A stretch of 64,000 bases of DNA, from contig NC_134829.1 in the NCBI RefSeq assembly GCF_004210375.1, forward strand, positions 27,110,034-27,174,033, written 5' to 3'. The stretch's first letter is position 1; each line of letters opens with the position of its first letter. The notes under the pieces are model-generated. The model worked only from the letters and a program-made list of their open reading frames with translations, was not told the origin of the DNA and did not search any database. Made by a program: the position numbers and the translations under genes. Of this stretch, positions 15,001 to 26,173 are shown piece after piece. The stretch is from Tachypleus tridentatus. Its lineage: Eukaryota; Arthropoda; Merostomata; Xiphosura; Limulidae.

Positions 15001-16517
15001 GTCACTAGGTGAAGTGGCTAAACTTTCATTATGTCACTAGTTGAAGTGGCTAAACTTTCATTATGTCACTAGTTGAAGTGGCTAAACTTTCATTATGTCA
15101 CTAGTTGAAGTGGCTAAACTTTCATTATGTCACTAACTGAAGTGGCTAAACTTTCATTATGTCACTAGCTGAAGTGGCTAAACTTTCATTATGTCACTAG
15201 TTGAAGTGGCTAAACTTTCATTATGTCACTAGTTGAAGTGGCTAAACTTTCATTATGTCACTAGCTAAAGTGGCTAAACTTTCATTATGTCACTATTGAA
15301 GTGGCTAAACTTTCATTATGTCACTAGCTAAAGTGGCTAAACTTTCATTATGTCACTAGTTGAAGTGGCTAAACTTTCATTATGTCACTAGTTGAAGTGG
15401 CTAAACTTTCATTATGTCACTATATGAAGTGGCTAAACTTTCATTATGTCACTAGTTGAAGTGGCTAAACTTTCATTATGTCACTAGTTGAAGTGGCTAA
15501 ACTTTCATTATGTCACTAACTGAAGTGGCTAAACTTTCATTATGTCACTAGCTGAAGTGGCTAAACTTTCATTATGTCACTATATGAAGTGGCTAAACTT
15601 TCATTATGTCACTATCTGAAGTGGCTAAACTTTCATTATGTCACTAGTTGAAGTGGCTAAACTTTCATTATGTCACTAGTTGAAGTGGCTAAACTTTCAT
15701 TATGTCACTAGTTGAAGTGGCTAAACTTTCATTATGTCACTAGTTGAAGTGGCTAAACTTTCATTATGTCACTATATGAAATGGCTAAAATTTCACGATG
15801 TCACTATCTGAAGTGGCTAAACTTTCATTATGTCACTAGCTAAAGTGGCTAAACTTTCATTATGTCACTAGTTGAAGTGGCTAAACTTTCATTATGTCAC
15901 TAGTTGAAGTGGCTAAACTTTCATTATGTCACTAGTTGAAGTGGCTAAACTTTCATTATGTCACTAGTGGCTAAACTTTCATTATGTCAAGCTGAAGTGG
16001 CTAAACTTTCATTATGTCACTAGTTGAAGTGGCTAAACTTTCATGTCATGTGGCTAAACTTTCATTATGTCACTAGTTGAAGTGGCTAAACTTTCATTAT
16101 GTCACTAACTGAAGTGGCTAAACTTTCATTATGTCACTATTTGAAGTGGCTAAACTTTCATTATGTCACTAGTTGAAGTGGCTAAACTTTCATTATGTCA
16201 CTAACTGAAGTGGCTAAACTTTCATTATGTCACTAGTTGAAAGTGGCTAAACTTTCATTATGTCACTAACTGAAGTGGCTAAACTTTCATTATGTCACTA
16301 GTTGAAGTGGCTAAACTTTCATTATGTCACTATATGAAATGGCTAAAATTTCACGATGTCACTATCTGAAGTGGCTAAACTTTCATTATGTCACTAGTTG
16401 AAGTGGCTAAACTTTCATTATGTCACTAGTTGAAGTGGCTAAACTTTCATTATGTCACTATATGAAATGGCTAAAATTTCATGATGTCACTATCTGAAGT
16501 GGCTAAACTTTCATTAT

Positions 16518-16965
16518 GTCACTAGCTAAAATGACTAAACTTTGAAGATATCATTAATTGAAGTTGATAAAATTTCAAGAAGACACTACCTGAAGTGTGT
16601 AAACTTTCATTATGTCACTATCTGATGTGGCCACATTTTCAATATGTCAGTAGATGAAGTGGCTAAGCTTTCATTATGTCACTAGTTGAAGTGGCTAAAC
16701 TTTCATTATGTCACTATCTAAAATGGATAAACTTTTAAGATATCAAAACCTGAATTGGATGAATTTTCAACATGCCATTAGGTGAAATGGATAAACTTTC
16801 AATATGTCACTATCTGAAGTGAGTAAACTTTCATTATGTCACTAGTTTAAGTGGCTAAACTTTCATTATGTCACTAGTTGAAGTGGCTAAACTTTCATTA
16901 TGTCACTAACTGAAGTGGCTAAACTTTCAAGATGTCTTAAGCTGAATTGGATAAACATTCATTAT
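16518..16965. repeat. Diverged satellite block, first copy
   Basis: This run of diverged 32-bp-type units contains TTTGAAGATATCATTAATTG and AACATGCCATTAGGTG. The same ordered run recurs about 1.5 kb downstream at 18029-18400 (offset 1511 bases early in the block, 1484 later). Normal monomers lie between the two copies. Confidence 0.85.
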
Positions 16966-18028
16966 ATAACTAGTTGAAGTGGCTAAACTTTCATTATGTC
17001 TAGTTGAAGTGGCTAAACTATTATGTATGAAGTGGCTAAACTTTCTATGTCATTATGTGGCTAAACTTTCATTATGTCACTGAAGTGGCTAAACTTTCAT
17101 TATGTCACTAACTGAAGTGGCTAAACTTTCATTATGTCACTAGCTAAAGTGGCTTAACTTTCATTATGTCACATTATGTCACTAGCTGAAGTGGCTAAAC
17201 TTTCATTATGTCACTAGTTGAAGTGGCTAAACTTTCATTATGTCACTATATGAAATGGCTAAAATTTCGCTATGTCATTAACTGAAGTGGCTAAACTTTC
17301 ATTATGTCACTAACTGAAGTGGCTCAACTTTAATTATGTATGTCATGTCACTAGCTGAAGTGGCTAAACTTTCATTATGTCACTAGCTAAAGTGGCTAAA
17401 CTTTCATTATGTCACTAGTTGAAGTGGCTAAACTTTCATTATGTCACTATATGAAATGGCTAAAATTTCGCTATGTCATTAACTGAAGTGGCTAAACTTT
17501 CATTATGTCACAAGCTAAAGTGGCTCAACTTTAATTATGTCACTAGCTAAAGTGGCTCAACTTTCATTATGTCACTAGTTGAAGTGGCTAAACTTTCATT
17601 ATGTCACTAACTGAAGTGGCTAAACTTTCATTATGTCACTATCTGAAGTGGCTGAAGTGGCTGAAAACTTTCATTATGTCTCTAGTTGAAGTGGCTAAAC
17701 TTTCATTATGTCACTAGTTGAAGTGGCTAAACTTTCATTATGTCACTAGGTGAAGTGGCTAAACTTTCATTATGTCACTAGTTGAAGTGGCTAAACTTTC
17801 ATTGTGTCACTAGTTGAAGTGGCTAAACTTTCATTATGTCACTAACTGAAGTGGATAAACTTTCATTATGTCAGTAGCTAAATGGCTAAACTTTCATTAT
17901 GGCACTAGTTGAAGTGGCTAAACTTTCATTATATCACTAGTTGAAGTGGCTAAACTTTCATTATGCCACTATATGAAATGGCTAAAATTTCACGATGTCA
18001 CTATCTGAAGTGGCTAAACGTTCAAGAT

Positions 18029-18455
18029 GTCACTAGCTAAAATGACTAAACTTTGAAGATATCATTAATTGAAGTTGATAAAATTTCAAGAAGACACTAC
18101 CTGAAGTGTGTAAACTTTCATTATGTATCTGATGTATTTGAAGTGGCTAAGCTTTCAAGATGTCACTAGTTGAAGTGGATAAACTTTCATTATGTTACTA
18201 TCTAAAATGGATAAACTTTCAAGATGTCACAACCTGAATTGGATGAATTTTCAACATGCCATTAGGTGAAATGGATAAACTTCCAATATGTCACTATCTG
18301 AAGTGAATAAACCTTCATTATGTCACTTGTTAAAGTAGCTAAATTTTCAATATGTTACTGACTGAAGTGGCTTAACTTTCAAGATGTCTTAAGGTGAATT
18401 GGATTATCTTTCAAGATGTCACTAACTGAAGTGGATAAACTTTTAATATGTCAGA
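18029..18455. repeat. Diverged satellite block, second copy at array edge
   Basis: This is the second copy of the diverged block at 16518-16965, followed by the end of the array. Units here match the monomer poorly, which is typical of array edges that escape homogenisation. Confidence 0.85.
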
Positions 18456-19730
18456 AACTGTTTGCCAGTTAACAGTGAAAGATAGCTTGTTCCTTTATCA
18501 ATTTTGTTTGGTTTGTTATTAAGGACACCAGGTTATATATGCTGTACCCACCACGGGTTTCAAATCACGGTTTCTAGCAGTACGGCAACATACATGCTGC
18601 TGTGCCTATGGGGGCGTCTTCTTGTATTGTATCAGTTCAAAACTAAGGACGATAATCTGTATGTCGCTCTTTGTGTAACCTTACATGAAAATTGTGATCA
18701 AGCGATGTGAATTCACACCTATATAATATGTTGTAGGCAGCCATCCTTTTTATGTTAATTATGCTAATGTTTCTTGCACCGTTGGAAAGAAAAATCACAA
18801 CATTGTTTTCATTACTTCAAATAATAAACAAATAATGAAAACAACAACCTTAACAATAAAACATTTTGTATGCGTAATCGAATTCATGCTCACGAGTATA
18901 ACATAAATCTAATATTATAAAACAAGTCCTTACAAGGAATGAAAAATGTTAGAGATTGTGAAAGATAATTATTCATAAAAAAAAAAAAGTGAAAATGTAA
19001 ACTTTGTAATTTATATTGTACAAGACTGGACCCCGATAGCTCGTAAGCCCAAAGTCTAACAACGCTAAAATTCGGAAAATGTTCCATTGGAGAACGCATT
19101 GCAGATAGCTCGTTTTGGAAAGAATGACAGTACCATGTTTCCCACTGACCGATGAGGATCTATCCCCCCTAAAAAATACTAGACTGTTTGTACTCTGAAT
19201 ATCTATTTATCGTAATCTAATAAAAAAAAAATCTTAGGTTGTAAAAACGGTGTGATCAAAAGTAGTTTGAGCGTGCGACTAAAAGGAGTGACATCAAAAT
19301 CTATGATCAAACTGGTCGCTAGGCTTATAGCTGTGATTATAATTGTACTGCAAAATTTATTCATTAGATAGCCAGGCCGCGTATCTTGCATTCTTTATTT
19401 TTGTAATAATCATATATAAACATTTATAAATATGTAAATGTCATGTATATACTTGTCACGTTAAATACTTTTGTCCTTATTTTACAAAACCAATCAGTGC
19501 CTCTACAGTATTGAGATAATTCCTGGAAAATAATTATATTTACAGCTCATGCGTGCCTTCAACAATGCAAATCTAGCGACGTGTCTTCTCTTCAATAAAC
19601 CATCATTTCAATACACGTTATTCAATGAAAGGAAATTATGTCACCTTAGATGTATATTCAGACTTCCGGTAATGAATACGTTTGCACGTATAGTATAATT
19701 TCGAGACTTCTTCAAGTTAATTTGATTTCT
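18456..19730. other. Non-coding flank of satellite; no gene seen
   Basis: This is AT-rich sequence. Open frames of 60-70 codons occur on both strands, but the one I checked (18504) starts with TTG, and none shows a recognisable motif or splice context. A short stretch around 18533-18588 (CCCACCACGGGT) resembles a decayed fragment of the third SINE family, minus orientation. Confidence 0.6.
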
Positions 19731-19944
19731 TTTGTTTTCTCGCAAAGCTACATGAGGGAATATCTGCGCTAACCGTTCTTAATTTAGCAGGGACTGTAAA
19801 CTCTTGGGCTACTCTTTTACCACCGAATTATGGGATCGACTGTCACATTACAGTGCCTCACAGCTGAAAGGGAGAGCACGTTTGATGGAACGAGGATTCG
19901 AACTCACGACCCTCAGATTATGAGTCGAGCGCCCTAACAGGCCC
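19731..19944 (-). mobile_element. tRNA-derived SINE, family A, internally deleted
   Basis: Read on the minus strand it has the tRNA-like head (A-box region, then a B-box like GTTCGAAT), the body and the tail ending GTAGCTTTGCG. The middle is shortened compared with full copies such as 50268-50545. It is diverged, so it is an old copy. Confidence 0.85.
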
Positions 19945-20463
19945 TCTTCAATTTGTATACTTCGCTACACAGAAACATTTATTAAGTGATTCAGTGTGGT
20001 ATCATTAACCCACGCTCCTGTTTATTCAGCCTAATATCATTAAATCGAATCAACAGTTAAGATAATATCACCATTTAAACATTTTGATTTTTAATTATCT
20101 TTCTAGATCTGTTTCAGATTTCGTTAAAAATCGAAAAGTAACAAAGAATCTTATTTTATGTTGGATACTCTTATTTCGTTTTCACAAAACCAACTCCTCA
20201 AATTAAACTTTCCAAAATCGTTTTAAGCCCAAACAAAACAGGTCGTTTTAATTTGTTTTGTGAATTCTAAGTACCTATCACAAGCCATAATCACTTGAAG
20301 CACGTGTTTTGTTTTGTTTAAAAGAAAATATTCAATAATTAAGTTTACTAAGGATAGAAACATCAACACTTTCATTTCAGTGACTTAAAAATAAATCCTG
20401 AGATCTCAGATGATGATGGTAGCTGCTAGGGGCAGAACTCTCTAATGGTAAAAGAGTAATCAT

Positions 20464-20736
20464 GGCCCAGCATGGCCAGGTGGTTAGGGCGCTCAACTCG
20501 TAATCTGAGGGTCGCGGGTTCGAATTCCCGTCACATCAAACATGCTCAACCTTTCGGCCGTAGGAGCGTTATAATGTTACGATAAATTCCACTATTCATT
20601 GGTAAAAAAGTAGCCCAAAAGTTGGTTGTGGGTGGTGATGACTTGCTGCCTTCCCTCTAGCCTTACGCTGCTAAATTAGGGGCGGCTAGTGCAGATACCC
20701 CTCGTGAGCTTTGTGTGAACTTCAAAAGCAAACAAA
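20464..20736 (+). mobile_element. tRNA-derived SINE, family A, full length
   Basis: It starts with GGCCCAGCATGGCCAGG (tRNA acceptor and D-arm region), has a B-box GGTTCGAATTCC, the body motif GTAGCCCAAAAGTTGG, and a tail AGCTTTGTGTGAAC followed by an AAACAAA-type simple repeat. The whole element is about 273 bp. Confidence 0.93.
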
Positions 20737-20737
20737 A

Positions 20738-20853
20738 TGTGGCCGAAGAGGTGGAGGTGTTGGCTAGCTACCTTTCCTCTAGTCTGACCCTGCTAAATTA
20801 GGGACAGCTAACGCAGATAGACCTCGTGTAGCTTTGCTCAAAATTCAATAAAC
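20738..20853 (+). mobile_element. tRNA-derived SINE, family A, 3' half
   Basis: This is a 5'-truncated copy in the same orientation directly after the full copy at 20464-20736. It retains TGCTAAATTAGGGACAGCTA and the tail GTAGCTTTGCTCAAAATTC. It may come from a tandem insertion into the previous copy's tail. Confidence 0.85.
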
Positions 20854-20859
20854 AATACC

Positions 20860-21990
20860 TTTATCGCGATTACTCGAATATATCAGTAAAAGCGACAGAC
20901 ATATTGTTTTCCAGAACTTATTTAGAACTTAGGTTTTACGCAACTTTATTTTGGATGAATCTAAAGAAACTACAGTTCATAGGTACTTGTGTTCTAGACT
21001 TTGACAATCTGCAGAACATCAAACTGTTCCTAAAAATTTCTTAATTCATTCTAACCTTCAAATTATCGCCTTTTCTTTTATCTTAAATACATCACTCACT
21101 ACCAGTCGAATCCAAATATTGAATCATATTGAGTAATTTTGTGTTTCTGCCTATTAGAAACATAGTGTAAACAAATAGCCAAACCTGCGGTAAAGTTTAA
21201 TAGGATTAACTTTTGTTTGTTTTGTGTGTTTTTTGTTTGTTTAGTGTTTTTTTGCTTTTTGTGTAACTTGTATTATATAACGGACCAATAAAATATTGGA
21301 CCTAGAAACAATTTGGTGCATGAGGACCTTAGAAATATACAATTAAAAAGCTAACGAATTGAAATAGTTAAAAGTTACTTAAGACACGAGCATATCCTTT
21401 GGCTCTACATTTTAACGAATCTGTTTTAATTTCCGAAATTGTCCATTTGTGTAGAGATATACAAAAAATGCGTGTTTTATTTGGATGCCTTGTTCGGACG
21501 TTCTTGATTAATCTTCAGAAGAAGGATGCGAAATATGCCAAAAACTATTCAGTTTAGAAAATAATATTAATTAACGTAAAAGACCAAAGTCCAACATGTC
21601 ATTCACCCAAACAACAAAACAAACATTGACACAGCAAAGAAATGAGAGAACAGTTAGGTGTAAAAGGTGTTTATCACAATAAGAAATGTAAATCGGATAT
21701 AAATAATGATGCTTTAACAGGAAAAAAGAATATCAAGTTTTTTTCTTTGTGTTTCCATCACACTGAGACAAAACAGCATGAATGTTGAATGTAGTTTCAT
21801 TACGTACCAGGTTTCACAAGACCGAGCTTTTACAACAACAACAAAAATGTGTTTAGAAATAAACATGTTCTAGCACTGCGTTTGTTCTTCAGGATACCTG
21901 AAATTAGGTCAGTTACACTGCACTGACCCGTTTCCTGAGCGAAATTGTATTATGCAGCCGAGTACCTGGAGTCAACAATCCGTGTTGGTC
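20860..21990. other. Non-coding region upstream of gene; no gene seen
   Basis: This is AT-rich sequence with short T and TTTG runs around 21220-21260. No conserved coding motif or mobile-element signature was recognised. The distal promoter of the gene starting at 22195 would lie here. Confidence 0.5.
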
Positions 21991-21999
21991 GTTTCTTGC

Positions 22000-22194
22000 C
22001 ATCGTCAGTACTGAACCAGAACTTGTGACGGGCTGGAGATTCTAAGGCGTAGAGTCATTGACCTCTACATTGGACAGCTATAGTTTCAAGATTCATTTTA
22101 ACAAGACGCTTAGCTTTCAGAAGCTTAGTACTGCCTCTCTTCTGGTGACATAAAGAGAATCGTTATCTGCTCACAGCCTGAAGAGTCTGCTACC
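22000..22194 (+). promoter_or_regulatory. Probable core promoter and 5'UTR of the membrane-protein gene
   Basis: An arthropod-type initiator match TCAGT lies at about 22006, within CGTCAGTACTG, and no TATA box is obvious. The sequence from there to the ATG at 22195 has no in-frame need for another exon, and the start context TACCATGG is favourable. The transcription start is inferred from the motif only. Confidence 0.35.
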
Positions 22195-22278
22195 ATGGAG
22201 AAACCGAAGGATGGAGCTTCTGTTGCGGATTATGGTTCTGATGGCCATAGCTCTATAGGGTCGGACTTTCCCCCACCG
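22195..22278 (+). CDS. Exon 1 of membrane-protein gene
   Basis: This exon codes the first 28 residues, starting at ATG in context ACCATGG and ending DFPPP. The donor is CCG|GTTTGT, phase 0. The PPxY motif straddles the junction with exon 2. Confidence 0.8.
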
Positions 22279-25200
22279 GTTTGTCTTTTTATTTTATTTC
22301 ATCTCAGACTTTTATCTTACATCTGTGCTTAGAACTGTATAATTCTCATGCAGTATTGCACTTGTGAACATTTTTCGAACTGCAAGAACTTAAAAAAAAA
22401 AACTGAACATATAGGTGGCGCTGTTTATTTTATCCTCCTAACTTTATTAAATCCGTGAAATACTTTAGTCTGCTACTATTTAGAAATCTAAGCTTATGAT
22501 CGAATGTAAGTTCTGATGTAGAACAAAGTACAAACTGACTTCCATGTTTGTTTTGTTTTTAAAAGAATCATTTGAATGGATAAAAATCACATAATAACAC
22601 TATGGAACAATCCTAGTAATCACATAATAACACTATGGAACAATCCTAGTAATCACATAATTCTATTTTTGTTTTGAAAAATGACGGTGAATTTTCTAGT
22701 CTCAATAGTTGCACTGGATACTTGAAAGTACGGCTAATAAGTTTTCACAAAAAAGCGGAACACACTTAGCGCATAAAGCAAGAAATGAAATATTCAAAGT
22801 TTGGTTTGTTTTGAATTTTGCACAAAGCTACACAAGGGCTATCTGTGCTAGCCGTCCCTAATTTACCAGTGTAAAACCAGAGGAAAGACAGTTAGTCATC
22901 ACCACCCGTCGCCAACTCTTGGGCCACTCTTTTACCAACGAATAGTGGGATTTACCGTCACATTATAATGCCCCCACGGCTGAAAGGCCAAGCATGTTTG
23001 ATGTGACGGGGATTCGAACCCGTAACCCTCGGAATACGAGTCGAGTGCCTTAACCATCTGGCCATGCCGGGCCGATACATTCAAAGAAATGCAGAATTAA
23101 AAAATACAAAAATTCGTAATAAAACAAAATAATAAAACGAATCACAAAACCTCATTTGAAGAGGTAACAGAATAATTACGTAAAGCTTTCTTAGTAGTAC
23201 TGAACCTCAGTTCAGTATCTATTTTGTTGTACACCGTTACGAAGAGGGAATATTTATCATGAATTGAACGAGTTTTCATTCATTGCCGGTTTTATTTTTT
23301 AGTTACTTCCACTACATTGCATAATAGTAGTTGGTTATTCTGTTTTAGTGTTTTCCTTTTCGCGAACAGTTCTTACGTTTTATGCCTTTAGGGTTAAGAA
23401 ATTTCAACTTCTTTTTCCTCTACCAAAGAAAAATCGAAACATTAGAGCGTAATAAAACTTGGTATTGTAGAGGCAGAACTTAACTATATAATAATATTCT
23501 GTATTTTATTCTGAAACTTCTGAATTTATGAATCTTATAATAAAATAATTTCAGCGAAAGTAACTGGCTTGAATCTCGTGGTCTTCTGAGGAAATGATCG
23601 GATCAGTGAGTAAAACTGAACCTTTGTAAAAGAAGAAGGTTGAGATAAGCAGCAACGCTGTCTGAGCTTTAGAGCATATACAATTTAAAATTCATACTTT
23701 ATTACCATTTCTTCACATATTTCTAGGGGAGTTTGTCCCTTCTTTCCTCTACAGCTGGAGTCACTGCAGTTAAGAACAGTTTCTCATAGAATCAAGTGTG
23801 GTAAAATGCAATTTATGTTACGTACACCTGTGTTTACAGATATAGATTACGTAATACCACTTTTTGGCCCCTTGCTAGTACAGCGGTAAGTCTACGGATT
23901 TACAACGCTAAAATCAGAGGTTCGATACCTCTCGGTGGGCTCAGCAATTAAATAGCCCTATGTGGCTTTGCTATAAGAAAAACACACATCACTTTCTGTT
24001 GACCTTCAAAACTTGTAGTGAATACTGGAGAGATTAACACATTTTGATAAAACAATCTTTATACTCCATCTATGTATAAAAGAATTTTTAATGTTTAACC
24101 ATTGATATTATATAATATCATATCATATAATATCACTTTCATTTTGATGTTGGCTAGAGTTGGGAAAATTATTCTCATTCAGTCTTCTAATGAAGACTTT
24201 TAAGCATCTCTATTAGCACCAAGATAAAGTGTGTATCTGTGTTTATCTTATAGCAAAACCTCATTGGGCTTATCCGCTGTGTCCATGATTTCAGCGTTGT
24301 AAACCCGTAGACTCCTCTGTCTCAGCGGAGGACTCAAGATAAAGAGATAGAAAGTTAACTCCTCTGATTTGTTTGATAACGAAATAATTAGTTTTGATCA
24401 AAATATGGGTTCAGTTTTTTATTTTATTATACACATAAGTATAAATATCGTGTTAACGAGACATATATATAATAAGGTGTTAAATGTGGATGCAATTGAC
24501 ACTTCCCTCAAGAAGCGATCAAACGAATTAATTTTGTGTTCCTTAACTAACAGAATTTTTTTTTGTTTCTTTGCGAGCATGTCTCAGAATAACAACTTCA
24601 TTTCTCTAATAATTTCAATTTTTAGGCTTATCCTAAACGTCCTTCCTCTGCCCCAAAGATCGTCAGTATTATATCACTGACTCTCGTTATGATGACAATA
24701 CTGATTGGCGTATTTGTCTTACTTGGTTTTTATGTACAACTTCGCCACTCTGAATGTGATTGTGGACTTGAAAAGGCAAGTATTTGGTTCTGTGTATAAG
24801 TGTTGTATTTTTAAAGGCCAGCTATGGTGGTGCGACCAACTTATAAAATATTTGAGCCTATTTTTTACACTTTTAAGGATGCAATATTAAAGCACCTATA
24901 AAACTTGAAATGTGATTATACATATATCTTTGTGTTGTAAACCCCTAAATTCACCATAATGTTTTCCTACATGCATTTCAGTTGGGATGAATCGCTTTAG
25001 CGCAAAGCAAAATGTAATTTCGTATCATGACGTCAAACACTTCAATTAAGATCACATGATAACAATAATCACTTCAAGATAAGATTAAAATCACGTGATA
25101 GCAATAATTATGTCAAATTTTCATGAAGATTACGTGATAAAAAATCAAGTCAAGTTAAAGATTATGATCACGTGATAAAAACAATCACTTCAAGGTAAGA

Positions 25201-26129
25201 TAAAGATCGTGTCGTTAGATGATTTCAGTGTTCTTGTCAAAGAATATGTGTGAAATTGAAATAAAACACACAGACAGTTCATACCCTTTGATTTACATCA
25301 ACCGAAACAGAATTACTTAATCCCTTGTGTTTGAAAAATGTTTTATTATTTTTCCTTCGTTATAAAGTTTTACCCTCAGTCAGGGCCGGATTATTTATCA
25401 GGCACGATAGGTATACTGTGTACGAAAACTGCGAGTCCATGAAAAGATTCGTTAAAAGTTAATCTTTGGTTTAACTTCTGCACCAAGAGAAGATGTCTAG
25501 ACTCTACCATCGTCTTGATTCGGCACTGCCCTTAGTTTTAGGACGACTACTTCATTATTCATATCTTGTACAAGAGTATTTGTTAGTACATAAAACACTC
25601 AGAAGAGGGAGACTGACTATAAATTTGAAAATGTGCTAAGACAATTAGAAAAATATTACAATCAAGAACACTGGTATAAAACAGTCAGTTATGTTCCTTG
25701 AATTATTGAAAAACATCCGAGAAAAGCAGCGGAAATACTACCAAAATGATTTAGGCTTAGTTAGAATAAACTGCATGCTAATCATGCTTTATTGTAAATT
25801 ACATACGATAAGCTTCACATCAGTTTGTTTGTTTGTTTTGAATTTTCGCACAAAGCGACGCGAGGGATATCTCCGCTAGCCGTCCTTAAGTTAGAAATGA
25901 TATACTAGAAGGAAGGCAGCTAGTCAACATCACTCACCGCCAATTCTTGGGCTACTCTTTTACCAACAAATAGTGTGATTGAGCAAACAATATAACGCTC
26001 CCATGGCTGAAAGGGCGAATATGTTTGGTGTGACGGAGATTCGAATCCTCGACCCTCAGATTACGGGTCGAGCTCACTAATCACCTCTCCAAGCTGTTTA
26101 ATATATATAATGGATTAACGAGATTCCCA

Positions 26130-26173
<44 letters not shown>

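Larger units (their letters stand above)
1..18455. repeat. Satellite DNA array, 32-bp monomer
   Basis: The array consists of roughly 570 head-to-tail copies of a 32-bp unit. The consensus begins TGTCACTAGTTGAAGTGG and ends CTAAACTTTCATTA. Most copies differ only at a variable spot after TCACTA (GTTGAAG, GCTGAAG, ACTGAAG, TCTGAAG, GCTAAAG, TATGAAATG). Monomers with short deletions or fused halves occur throughout. The unit carries TAA, TAG and TGA and its length is not a multiple of three, so it is not coding. The array is cut by the left window edge. From about 16.5 kb the copies are more diverged, as expected near an array boundary, and the last recognisable unit ends near 18455. Centromeric, subtelomeric or interstitial position cannot be told from the window. 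Confidence 0.98.

Noticed and set aside
1-18455. CRISPR-like array of regularly spaced short repeats
   Set aside because: There are no unique spacers. The whole 32-bp unit repeats head to tail, and the sequence is clearly eukaryotic.
20464-20540. tRNA gene
   Set aside because: The tRNA-like sequence with A- and B-box similarity is always followed by the same SINE body and tail, and the acceptor stem is poor. It is the SINE head, here and at the other copies.
24369-24890. Open frames of 103 and 61 codons
   Set aside because: They overlap exon 2 of the spliced gene in other frames. The exon frame gives the membrane span and fits both splice junctions.
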